This document shows, piece by piece, positions 48,301 to 56,565 of a stretch of 64,000 bases of DNA (position 1 is the stretch's first letter; each line of letters starts with the position of its first letter). This DNA is from Dendrocalamus latiflorus. Its lineage: Eukaryota; Streptophyta; Magnoliopsida; Poales; Poaceae. The stretch lies in contig CM029610.1 of assembly GCA_017311315.1 (NCBI GenBank), positions 8,804,236 to 8,868,235 on the forward strand, written 5' to 3'. The notes under the pieces are model-generated. The model was given only the letters and a program-made list of their open reading frames with translations. It was not told the DNA's origin and did no database searches. The position numbers and the translations under genes are program-made.

Positions 48301-49102
48301 GGAGCCTATAGTCCACCGCGACTTGAAACCAGCTAACATCTTATTGGACAAGAATTACGTAGGTAAAATTGGCGATGCTGGTTTCGCAAAGCTCATATCC
48401 GATCTTGTGCCTGACTGGCAAACAGAGTATAATGACACCATTATTGCTGGTACCCTGTATTACATGGATCCTGAGTACCAACAAACCGGAACAGTTCGCC
48501 CAAAATCAGATCTTTTCGCCTTGGGAGTTATCATTCTTCAGATGCTAACTGGAAAACACCCACATGGGCTCATTGTTAGCACAGAAAATGCTACAAAAAG
48601 CGGGACGCTTTCTGATATCCTCGACAAATCTCAAACTGATTGGCCAGTTGCTGAGGCAGAAATGTTGGCAAAGCTCGGTTTGAGATGCACAGCCCTGAAA
48701 TGCAGGGATAGGCCTGATCTCGAGTCAGAGGTACTGCCAAAACTGGAGGAAATTCTGCATAGGATTACTTCTACTGTCAGTTTAAGAAATCCAAAGTCAA
48801 GTGTGCCAAGCCACTTCTGCTGCCCTATAACACAGGTAAATCCACTACTTTGACTGTCGGTTTCAGGTCTGTTCACACTAGCTAATTAGTACACAATTTC
48901 GACGCAGGAGGTCATGGACGATCCTTATGTCGCTGCTGATGGGCATACATATGAGCGCCATGCCATCAAAGCTTGGCTCAGGAAACATAAAGTATCCCCT
49001 GTAACGAGGTGCAGGCTTCCTAATTCATCCATAATCCCCAACCATTCGTTGCGCACCGCGATACAGCAGTGGAAGTCACGATCTGCTCGGGCAAACGCAT
49101 GA
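30306..49102 (+). CDS. USP-kinase-U-box E3 ubiquitin ligase (PUB family)
   Basis: Nine exons: 30306-30480, 30543-30712, 30805-30920, 46298-46419, 46775-47067, 47230-47331, 47539-47967, 48086-48835 and 48908-49102. They sum to 2352 bases in frame, 783 residues. The N-terminal USP-like fold spans about residues 10-190 (SLVLGSASFRWFRR, VPTAVLKT). A Ser-rich linker and coiled coil (about 290-420) follow. The kinase domain (about 425-690) has GEGGYG at 433-438, VAVKV, HRDLKPANILLD from 546, and DAG where DFG is usual. The U-box (about 711-780) is FCCPITQEVMDDPYVAADGH with YERHAIKAWL, the E2-recruiting fold. Predicted to link stress signalling to ubiquitination. Intron 3 is 15.4 kb because of retroelements, yet both splice sites and the AG|G Arg codon are intact. 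Exons 6 and 7 (102 and 429 bases) match the lengths in the divergent paralogue. Confidence 0.94.
30921..32864 (+). other. Intron 3 of the U-box gene, left of the retroelement
   Basis: Mostly AT-rich intron. A degenerate Helitron-like terminus is at 31637-31672. At about 32230-32300 there is a segment resembling the R-U5 end of a copia LTR (AACAAGCAATAAGAAC). Nothing else recognised. Confidence 0.45.
31637..31672 (-). mobile_element. Possible degenerate Helitron 3' end
   Basis: On the minus strand a CCGTGCAGTTACACAGG imperfect hairpin is followed by AAATATGCTAG and then T, the usual hairpin-CTAG|T arrangement of Helitron 3' ends. The stem is imperfect and no matching TC 5' end was identified. 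Confidence 0.35.
32870..33148 (+). repeat. 5' LTR of the 13.3-kb element
   Basis: 279 bp, TGTTGTAGGGG...CATAACA. TATATAAAC at about 33034 is a likely TATA box; R/U5 follows. Directly followed by the TGGCGCCGTC primer site. Confidence 0.93.
33580..34520. repeat. Array A: CTTCGCACGACCTCCGCC-type repeats
   Basis: About 0.9 kb of short GC-rich degenerate units around CTTCGCACGACCTCCGC and GGATGTCGTCTCC. Several overlapping long ORFs on both strands reflect the lack of stop codons in such DNA, not genes. Confidence 0.8.
34757..35205. repeat. Array B: 90-93-bp repeats with GGAGTATAAA
   Basis: Five copies beginning at 34757, 34847, 34939, 35031 and 35124. Each has two ACTCTRCGGAGTATAAA-like segments separated by GAACTTAGCCATCC-like sequence. 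The core TACTCTGCGGAGTA is a palindrome running straight into a TATAAA sequence. Confidence 0.9.
35360..37463. repeat. Arrays C and D, left block
   Basis: Alternating blocks of two repeat families. C units (27 or 30 bases, about 35360-35715, 36195-36400, 36570-36865, 37335-37463) carry the hairpin GACCACCTCGTGGTC plus GTAGACGCTTCGTCC. D units (about 66 bases, 35715-36190, 36410-36560, 36870-37330) carry CTTCGTCGACGCCGAGTC and CGAAGGGTGGGGGACGG. The block ends where the chromovirus is inserted. Confidence 0.88.
37469..37815 (+). repeat. 5' LTR of the chromovirus
   Basis: TGTTATAGTC...CTCTGACA, 347 bp, with an internal GACTCCAATTAGGAGTC palindrome present twice and TTATATATAG near the middle as probable TATA box. 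Confidence 0.95.
37830..42382 (+). pseudogene. Chromovirus gag-pol with one frameshift
   Basis: One polyprotein ORF from the ATG at 37830. Gag is followed by a zinc knuckle CYNCDDKFQPGHRC (about 38943-38985), aspartic protease LVDSGSTHNF (about 39173-39200), reverse transcriptase (LDLRSGYHQVRM, VMPFGLTNAPATFQ, FFDDILIYS near 40105), RNase H (VECDASGTGIGAVL), the integrase HHCC zinc region (HEGIQKTL...CMVCQRNK), the DDE core (DIAMDFIEGLP, SDRDPVF, SDGQTEAVNK) and a chromodomain-like tail (FLVQWEGTAVADASWVP). The frame drops one base at about 41434-41437 in the integrase; otherwise no stop is seen. The last codons (VIVYKRRPKT) run 34 bases into the 3' LTR. The break should prevent a full-length integrase unless it is a sequencing error. 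Confidence 0.93.
42349..42695 (+). repeat. 3' LTR of the chromovirus
   Basis: 347 bp, matching the 5' LTR at all but one position by eye. The gag-pol stop codon TAA lies inside it at 42380-42382. Confidence 0.95.
42701..45480. repeat. Arrays C and D, right block, higher-order units
   Basis: Continuation of the alternating arrays. C blocks lie at about 42701-42785, 43740-43925, 44885-45065 and 45300-45480. D blocks lie at about 42790-43735, 43930-44880 and 45070-45295. A D-to-C junction marker GGCTGTGCGG occurs at 37305, 43702 and 44846 (last as GGTTGTGTGG). After subtracting the nested element the spacing is 1165 and 1144 bases, so the array is organised in higher-order units of about 1.15 kb. 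Confidence 0.85.
45904..46179 (+). repeat. 3' LTR of the 13.3-kb element
   Basis: 276 bp, TGTTGTTGAGG...CCACAACA. Aligns along its whole length with 32870-33148 but with dozens of substitutions by eye. Followed by the TTATC duplication. Confidence 0.92.
46460..46693. mobile_element. Stowaway MITE in intron 4 of the U-box gene
   Basis: A 234-bp element with TIRs CTCCTCCCATTTC / CTCCCTCCATTTC and TA on both sides (46458-46459, 46694-46695), the Tc1/mariner-type Stowaway signature. It lies between exon 4 and exon 5 and leaves both splice sites intact. Confidence 0.85.
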
Positions 49103-49320
49103 CATGGGCATCGAGTGTGTGTCTACACATGATTCAACTGATTTAGTTACTATTCTGTTAAATTCTTCAACCTGTAATTAAGAGGGGGAGGGTAGCTTTA
49201 GAGCATAAAAGCATGAGAGTATTTTTGTAGGCATGGTTTTGTTGGCTTGAGAAAGGTTAGTCTTGGCACAGATAAACTCAGATGCCTTCTTGTATTTAAT
49301 AATTAGAACAGCTGTTGGCT
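49103..49320 (+). other. 3' UTR side of the U-box gene
   Basis: Sequence after the TGA at 49100-49102 up to the retroelement TSD. No polyadenylation signal is clear; the 3' end of the transcript may lie close to or inside the element. Confidence 0.4.
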
Positions 49321-49325
49321 TGCTT

Positions 49326-52300
49326 TGTAACGCCCCCGTTTCCAGGGGCGCGTACGGACACGGCATTCCGCAACTATTCACGCATGAACAGTTATGGAAC
49401 GTCGCGCAAGAGTATACCATTGCATGCTTACAACAAAAGTTCAGCATATATTTCACATAAAGATTAACATCCAGCTTTTAACAGCGGGGTGTGCAAGCCC
49501 AAAGTATAATTACATTACCAAAAGCTCCAAGATCCGCTTGAGCGCGGCCAAGACTTAAAGCCACGGGTCCTCGTCGAAGAAGCGACCCTCCGGGACTTCC
49601 TCAACGGGGAGACCTTCACTTTCTTCTTGATCCTCTAAAGAAGGGCAAAAGCAAGCCGTGAGCCAAACAACCAGTTCAGCAAATCCCAAAGGGACCCTGT
49701 CTTACTACATGCACGGAATAACAAAGGAAGGGAGTATATTTGGTTTATTAACTCTGAGTAGATGCAGTTTTATTTGCAAACATTTTGATAAGATGGACCC
49801 AAAACTACTCCTTAAGAACTCAGGGGTTTTCACGAAAAGTTAATTAACCAACTGAACAAGTTAAAGTATTTACAAAACTACTTAAGCTTCGCTGCTGGAA
49901 TCACCCAAGTGACACGGCTCCAATAACCGGGGGCACGACGTATTCGAATACCATTTATTTGACTCTGCAGAGTTTGCTCAGCTTTACCCACACGATTTCT
50001 TAACTTCCGCGTCCGGGTTAAGAAAGTCAGGTCGTTTCACTGCTCAACTCTTTATATAGACTCTACCCGGTAGAATCCACTCGGGTCTGGCACATATATA
50101 TAACTCCCGTCCACTTCGAGTGAACTCTACCGTTGTTAGGCACCCGCAGCACGGCCTACCTAACCCCGCTTTCTCAATATCAAGCCTTCTCAACACCTGT
50201 AGAGTTTCAATCGAGTTGAGCAGCTACTAAACCAGTGTTGACAAGTCAACTCCTGTGGTTGAGCGATCACCGTGACATTTGCTCAGCGTAAGGGTTTTAG
50301 TCCTTATATTTTCACATGGTCCGCAACCTCACCAGGCCCGCGACCCAACCTAGGGTAGGCGGCGGGCGAATGATCCGTCTTGCGGCACACCACCACCCTT
50401 ACCCTAACTTCAGTCCTAGGGTAAGAGTTGGGTGAAGACTAACTCGCCAGCTCTTTCCCCAACCCTTACCCTACCTTGTGCACGCAGGCACTCTCCGCTC
50501 TAGGGAACGGTGTCCCATACCACCATACCCTAGAGTCGGGTTTGCAAATTCTATTGCCCGCAGCCACAACCTTATTAGTCGAAGACTTTGCATGATAATA
50601 ATATCCTACGATTATCTAGATTAACAGATAATTATTTCTAAGGTTACAAAGGCATGGCTACAAGCTTAACATGGCATTTATCGGTGGTAGGATTAACTAC
50701 ATAACATGTCATTCTAAACATTTTATTTTATTTTTGTACTAACATTTCAGAACTAGCTCAATGCAAATAGCATAATAACATAATTAAATAACATGGGTTG
50801 CAACATGATCAAAGGATTTGGGACTTGCCGTGAAGTTGGACGATCTCGGCTAGCTCGAACGTAGAAGCACCTTGGTCCTGCGACTGCACTTGGGCTTCCG
50901 GGATCTTCGAGACTAGCGCAAACACGTAAAATAATTAAATCCAGCTTGAGACTAATCAAGCGAGGAAAAATAAACTATTTAAAAAGGAGTAAAATCCATA
51001 AATCCTCAAATGGGGAATTTTAGGAATTTATCTGGGATGAATTTGGGGAAGTGGAGGTCAAAAATGGGTCCAGGATATTATTTGGAGCAAAGCGGTGAAA
51101 TTTGGGAATTTTTGGGATTTTCTGTGATTTTCTAGGATTTATTTGGATTTTTCTGATTTCTGGAAATTAATAAATCGAGGAAATTGCTGTGAACAGTAGT
51201 GGGCCAGCCCCATGGCTACAGCGTGGCTCGGCCCGAGAGACGGCCCGCGCGGCCGGGCGGCCGACGCGGCCCAAACGCGCGCGCGGGCGCGCGGGAACGA
51301 AGCAGGCCGGGGGCGCGGCCCACTCCCACGCGCCTACGCAGTCCGGATGGACAACGCGCGTCCCGGTGGTGTGGCCAGGATGAGGCAGGGTGAAGCGGTA
51401 TGGGAGGGATCGGACGGAGGCGGAGGGGTGCGATTATGAAGATCGGACGGCTGCGGCGAAACTTCATCCGATGGTCGACGCTAAACGGCAACAGGAGGAA
51501 CGGGCGGATGCGATGGGGCCACGTCTTCGTCTTCCTCCTCTCGCCGTGCTCGCGCGCCAGAGGGACGGAGAGGGCGGCGCCTCCGCTCTCCGGCGAGGGC
51601 AAAGGCCTCTGTGGGTCGGGAAAGGCTCCATCGGATAGAGTGCAGCAAGGGGATCTCGTTTTTGGGGTTGGTGAGGTGAGAGGGTCATCGGGGAGGGCAG
51701 CAGACCGAAGGGGAGGGGATGGTTCCCCGACGGTGGAGGGGATCACCGGAGCCGAAAGAGGTCGAATCGGGGGCGGTTTCACGATCTCGGAAACGTGACG
51801 CTCACATTGGTGGTGGTGGGCGCGGCCGGGGAGTTTCCAGACGAGCTAGCCACGGGGAGGGTGCGGCGGCTGGGAGGAAGCTTCGGCGGCGAGGGTGCAC
51901 GGGCGATCACCTGTCCAGGGGGATGCACCACAATGATTAGTACACCGAGGAGAAGCTATGGGCGAATGCAATCAGAGAATGGGGGCGGGGGAGAGGAGAT
52001 CCGTTTTACGGGGTCGCCGGCGCAGGGGAGGACCACGGCAGCGCTACGGGCGGTGGGACTCCAATCGGTTGCACGGGGAGCTTCTCTGGAGTGGTGGGGA
52101 GTGACTGAGGGTGGTAGGGGGAACAGGGAAACAAGAGAGCGTGCGGGAGAGGGAGAAGGGGGGTTTTATACCCGAGCGGGGAAGGCGGAGCCTTAGGGGA
52201 GAAGGTAATGGGCGGGGCTCCGGGGCAACAGGAATGACGGGAGCAGATAAGCGTCTCCTCCGCGCAGAGGGGGGTGACGCACGGCCCTGTAGCGGCTTAA

Positions 52301-52799
52301 TGGCGAGGCGACAGGAGGGGGAGCAGGTGAGCTGCGCAGGGGCGAAGGCGCGTCCGCGCGTGGGGAGAGGGGAGGAGCGGCGACTGCCAGGTGGGCCGGA
52401 GCAGAGGCGGGGTGACGCGACGCGAGGACGACCACCCCTTCGGACCGAGGCGGTCGGGACGGCGGAGGCGGTCCGAGACCGGGGCTCAGCCGCGGGCGCA
52501 GAGGCAGTGCGGCGCGGGCACAACGCACAGCGCAAGCGCGTGCGCGGGGAGAAGGCGGGGAGGGCCAGCGCCGCAGAGGGGGAGAAGGCGGGAGCGAGCG
52601 GGGCGCCAGCGAGAGAGGGAGCCGGGCAGCGGGGAAAACGGGAAGGGAGGCAGCGCCAAAGGGGAAGGGGAGGCGCCTGGCCAAAAGAAGAAAGCGGCAA
52701 CGAGGGGAACTTTCCCGAAAGGGAAAGTTTCCAGAAATTCACCCAAAAATGCAGCAAAAATCACAAATTTTTTGGATTTTGAATTTTTGGGGCTTTTCA
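49326..52799 (-). repeat. 3' LTR of the Del/Tekay-like element (3474 bp)
   Basis: Read on minus it starts TGAAAAGCCCCAAAAATTC and ends GGGGGCGTTACA. It contains a TATAAAA box (plus 52164-52170) near the GC-rich upstream half, and about 420 bases (roughly 52160-52560) plus a 41-base segment (about 51748-51788) that the other LTR lacks. Confidence 0.93.
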
Positions 52800-54710
52800 A
52801 CCTACCCCCCTTAAAACAATCTCGACCCCGAGATTAACTTGGTCCAGGGAGTAAGTTGGGGAAATCCCGCTGCAAGTCTGATTCTCGTTCCCAAGTGGAC
52901 TCATCTGCTGTATGATTTTTCCACTGTACCCTGCAGAATCTGATATTCTTATTTCTGAGTTGCCTCTCTGATGTTTCAAGTATCTGTAGTGGTTCTTCAG
53001 CATATGTGTAGTCATCCTGCAATTCAATATTTGACAAGGGTACTTCATCTGTTGGCTGTCGTAGACACTTTCGAAGCTGAGATACATGGAACACATTGTG
53101 TATCCTTGATAGGTTGGGTGGAAGCTGCACTTGATAAGCAACCTCTCCAACTCTTCCGATAATTTGAAACGATCCGACATACCTTGGTGCCATTTTGCCC
53201 TTGACCTGAAACCTCTTGACTATCTTGAATGGTGTGACCTTGATGTAGACTTTTATGTGATTATCTGCATAGCTCTTCTGTCGGTCTTGTGCCCTCTTGA
53301 GTCTGTCCCTGATAATTCAGACATGGGCCTCTACATCTTGAGCAATTTGGGGTCCAATGAGTTGATGTTCTCCTGTTTCTGTCCAATTCAGAGGGGTCCT
53401 ACATTTTCTGCCATAAAGTGCTTCAAACGGGGCCATTTTGATGTTAGCTTCGTAACTATTGTTATATGAGAACTGAGCAAACGGGAGGCAAGTATTCCAT
53501 GCTGCTCCATACACAATTGCACAAGCTCTTAGCTTGTCTTCCAAGATTTGGTTGGTTCTCTCTGTCTGTCCATCTGCCTGTGGGTGATATGCTGAGCTGA
53601 AGTTCAGATCAGTGCCCATGGCTTCATGTAATTTCTCCCAAAACTTGGACGTAAACTGTGCTCCTCTATCCGAGACAATTTTCTTTGGGACTCCATGCAA
53701 TGTTACAATCCTTGTCAAATACAACTCGGCAGCTTGTCTTTCCCATAGGTTTGCTTAATCGGGAGGAAATGAGCTACCTTGGTCAATCTATCAACAATGA
53801 CCCAGATAGCGTCATATCCTTCACGAGTCTTGGGAAGTCCGGTAATGAAGTCCATGCCGATACTATCCCATTTCCATTCGGGTATTGGCAAAGGCTGCAA
53901 CAATCCCGATGGTTTTTGATAGTCTATTTTGATCTGCTGGCAGACACCACATTTCGCTACATACTCTGCCACTTCTTTCTTCAAGCCTTGATACATCTTG
54001 GTACCTCCTGGGTGAATTGAAAATTGAGACGAATGAGCTTCGGATATAATCAATTCTCTCAACTCTTCCTTGTCGGGTATGCAATAGTGACCACGGAAGG
54101 TAAGGATTCCATGCTGATCTATCGCATACTCTGATGAATCTTCTTCTTGAACCTTCTTTTTCAGTTTTTGAATCTCTTCATCTTCATCTTGTGCTGCCTT
54201 AATCTGATCTGTCAACAACGGTTGAAGCTCTAATGCTGCCATGCTGCCTTGTTCTGTGATCACCAAATTCAGTCGTAACATATCCCTTTGCAACTCTGGT
54301 GGATACTCTGTGGTACTGGGTTTGCTTTGTCGAACCTTTCAGCTGAGGGTATTGGCAACCACATTGGCCTTGCCCAGATGATATTGAAGATCAACATCAT
54401 AGTCTTTAATCAATTCCAGCCCTCTTCGCTGTCTCATGTTTAACTCTGGCTGTGTGAACAGGTACTTCAAACTCTTATGATTTGAGAGTATCTCACAACG
54501 ATTCCCTAGCAGGCAGCGCCGCCAAATTTTTGAGTGTATGCACCACAGCTGCTAGCTCTAAATCGTGTGTTGGGTAGTTTTCTTCATGTGGCTTCAACTG
54601 TCTTGAGGCATAGACAACAAACTTTGTATCTTGCATAAGCACACATCCCAAACCTTGTTTTGAAGCATCACAATAGAGATTTTTTTTGGATCGACTCTGA
54701 CTCATTTTCT
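52800..54710 (-). pseudogene. Pol remnant: RNase H, integrase, chromodomain
   Basis: Minus-strand pieces in order: RNase H (54705-54493: YCDASKQGLGCVLMQ, FVVYASRQLKPHE), an integrase zinc region (54293-53860: HPGGTKMYQGLKK...CGVCQQIK), the catalytic core (53860-53317: GMDFITGLPKT, VSDRGAQFTSKFW, HPQADGQTERTNQ), and the C-terminal domain and chromodomain (53193-52834: YVGSFQIIGRVGEVAYQVQL, IHNVFHVSQLRKC, FCRVQWKNHTADESTWE). Frameshifts separate the parts near 54480, 53715 and 53317-53193. RT is missing between here and gag. Confidence 0.88.
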
Positions 54711-55095
54711 TGAATTGCGGTCCTCATCCTTGAATCTTAAATGGTTTGCTGGCTTCAGATGGTACTGTCACTTCTTTTCACCTGTACCTGTATATCATCA
54801 TTGGGTATATGCTACAGGTTCACACTTAGCTGAATTATGCAGTACCAGGGCTACATATATATATTTGGGTCCGTTAGGATTAACTTCATTGCAACATGAA
54901 CTTCTCATCCATTACACTTTACACAGATGGTCTTCATACACTTTCATAGTCTGCCACAAGACTTAGCTAAAGTAATTTACAAACAACTTTTCAGTTCATC
55001 CAACTAGCTTACAAAAGGATAACCAAAAGGACATTACTCCATTCCTCATTCTACATAGGTAACTTTTTCTTGACTGTCTTTCGTGCTTTTCTTCT
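54711..55095. other. Non-pol filler where protease/RT should be
   Basis: AT-richer sequence between the RNase H remnant and the gag stop with no reading frame for protease or RT. It marks the internal deletion or replacement. Confidence 0.6.
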
Positions 55096-56007
55096 TCATG
55101 GCATTCCTCCGAATAGATATGTTTCTTCCTCCATTCTGGCCCTCTTAGGGTAAGATTCTTCTTCTTCCATCGATGGCTGGCGTGATGCTGATGTCTGCCT
55201 CTTTGCTTGCTTTCTAGCTTCTTTTTTGGGTAAGGATCTCAGTGGGCATTGGTCACGATAATGCCCATCCTGTTCGCAGTGAAAACAAGCTGTTGGTGTC
55301 AATGGCGAAGGCTTCTTTCGTTTCATAACCTTCACGTATCCTGGTATCTCTTCTATCTGGAGGGCTCGATCGACCAGGCTTAATAGGCTTGAAAACTTCA
55401 TGGCCTGAAGGCGTTGTCTCATATTGGGTCGTAAGCCTTTCATAAAATACTCCATCCTTTTGGCTTCAGTATTAGTTTCCTCTTGAGCATACTGGGATAA
55501 CTGGTGAAATTGTTGTAGATATGCTGTGATGGAGTTCTCTCCTTGTTGAAGATCAAGAAAATCCTGATATTTTTCAGTGATAACTCTAGGAGAAATGTAG
55601 GCTTTACGGAATCTCCTCACAAAGTCTTCCCATGTAATATCTTCCTCATTAGGGTGTATCCACTGGATAGCATTCCACCAAGCAATGACGGTTCCTGACA
55701 GCTGGTAGGTGGCGAAAAGAACTTTCTCCTTATTTGTACACGGGATAGTATTCATTCTTCTTTCAATATCTTGTAACCAGTCATCTGCATTCAGTGACCC
55801 TGTTGCTGAGGGGAATTTAGGTGGTTGAGTTTGCAGAAATGATGTAAACTTCAATGCAGTTGCACTTGACGCTGGTACTGACTCTTCGGTTGTCACCTTG
55901 ACAATGAACGGTGGCAGTGATTCTCCTTGCTGTCCTGGCATCTGGACTTGATCTGTGGCAGGTGCACCCTGCCTGTTGGTCTGGCCACTCTGCTGTGCTG
56001 GATCCAT
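55096..56007 (-). CDS. Gag protein of the Del/Tekay-like element
   Basis: An uninterrupted 303-codon ORF on the minus strand from the ATG at 56007. A Gln/Pro-rich N-terminus leads into the retrotransposon Gag fold (NADDWLQDIERRMNTI, WWNAIQWIHP, WEDFVRRFRKAYISP) and a CCHC zinc knuckle CFHCEQDGHYRDQC (CX2CX4HX4C, about residues 243-256), then a basic Lys/Arg tail. Nucleocapsid-type RNA binding is expected. The ORF is intact although the rest of pol is broken, and it ends with its own stop. Confidence 0.9.
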   Translation of the reverse strand: MDPAQQSGQTNRQGAPATDQVQMPGQQGESLPPFIVKVTTEESVPASSATALKFTSFLQTQPPKFPSATGSLNADDWLQDIERRMNTIPCTNKEKVLFATYQLSGTVIAWWNAIQWIHPNEEDITWEDFVRRFRKAYISPRVITEKYQDFLDLQQGENSITAYLQQFHQLSQYAQEETNTEAKRMEYFMKGLRPNMRQRLQAMKFSSLLSLVDRALQIEEIPGYVKVMKRKKPSPLTPTACFHCEQDGHYRDQCPLRSLPKKEARKQAKRQTSASRQPSMEEEESYPKRARMEEETYLFGGMP

Positions 56008-56565
56008 CTGCCAATTGGGAATTTAAGATCAGCTTTGCAGCGGCTTTGGAGAATAAGAGGGGATAAGTAAGACATTGAGTTTCAAGGTAAGTATAGGGCG
56101 AATAAGGTAAGAACGAGAGCGAAAGGGGACAGGAGAAAGCTTTGAACGTAGAGGGATTACTAATAATTAAGCAAACAACATACAAGATAATGAACATAGA
56201 TTTACAATATGCAAGTGGTACACAGACCACTTAGGGTTCATGAATACACTTGCTTTACATTTCAAAAGTACTACTACGACCAGGGTCAGTCTAGATTAGC
56301 GAACGCCAACTACTCCTCCAGCGGCTGAGAAACGAAATTTTGAAGCTAGACAAGAGAAGCAGTAAACATTTTGCAAAAGCAAAGCTTAAGCAGAAGGAAA
56401 CTAAGATAGATAAGGTAGCAACGAGAGAGGAAAAAGACAGCAATAATACTTATATTTTTCGTAAACCCTTTTTATGGCTTTAAATTAAGTTTTGCGATAA
56501 AATCGCCTCCTAGTTTGCCTTAGGTCTCAACCTAAGGTCAAAGAGCCTGCTCTGATACCACTTCT
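56008..56565 (-). other. Leader of the Del/Tekay-like element with primer site
   Basis: Untranslated leader between the 5' LTR and gag. On minus, TGGTATCAGAGCAGGCTC (56560-56543) is the tRNA-Met primer binding site, five bases from the LTR end. Confidence 0.85.

Noticed and set aside
52111..52782. 223-codon plus-strand ORF in the 3' LTR
   Set aside because: Same GC-rich LTR artefact; absent in the partner LTR because of the deletion.
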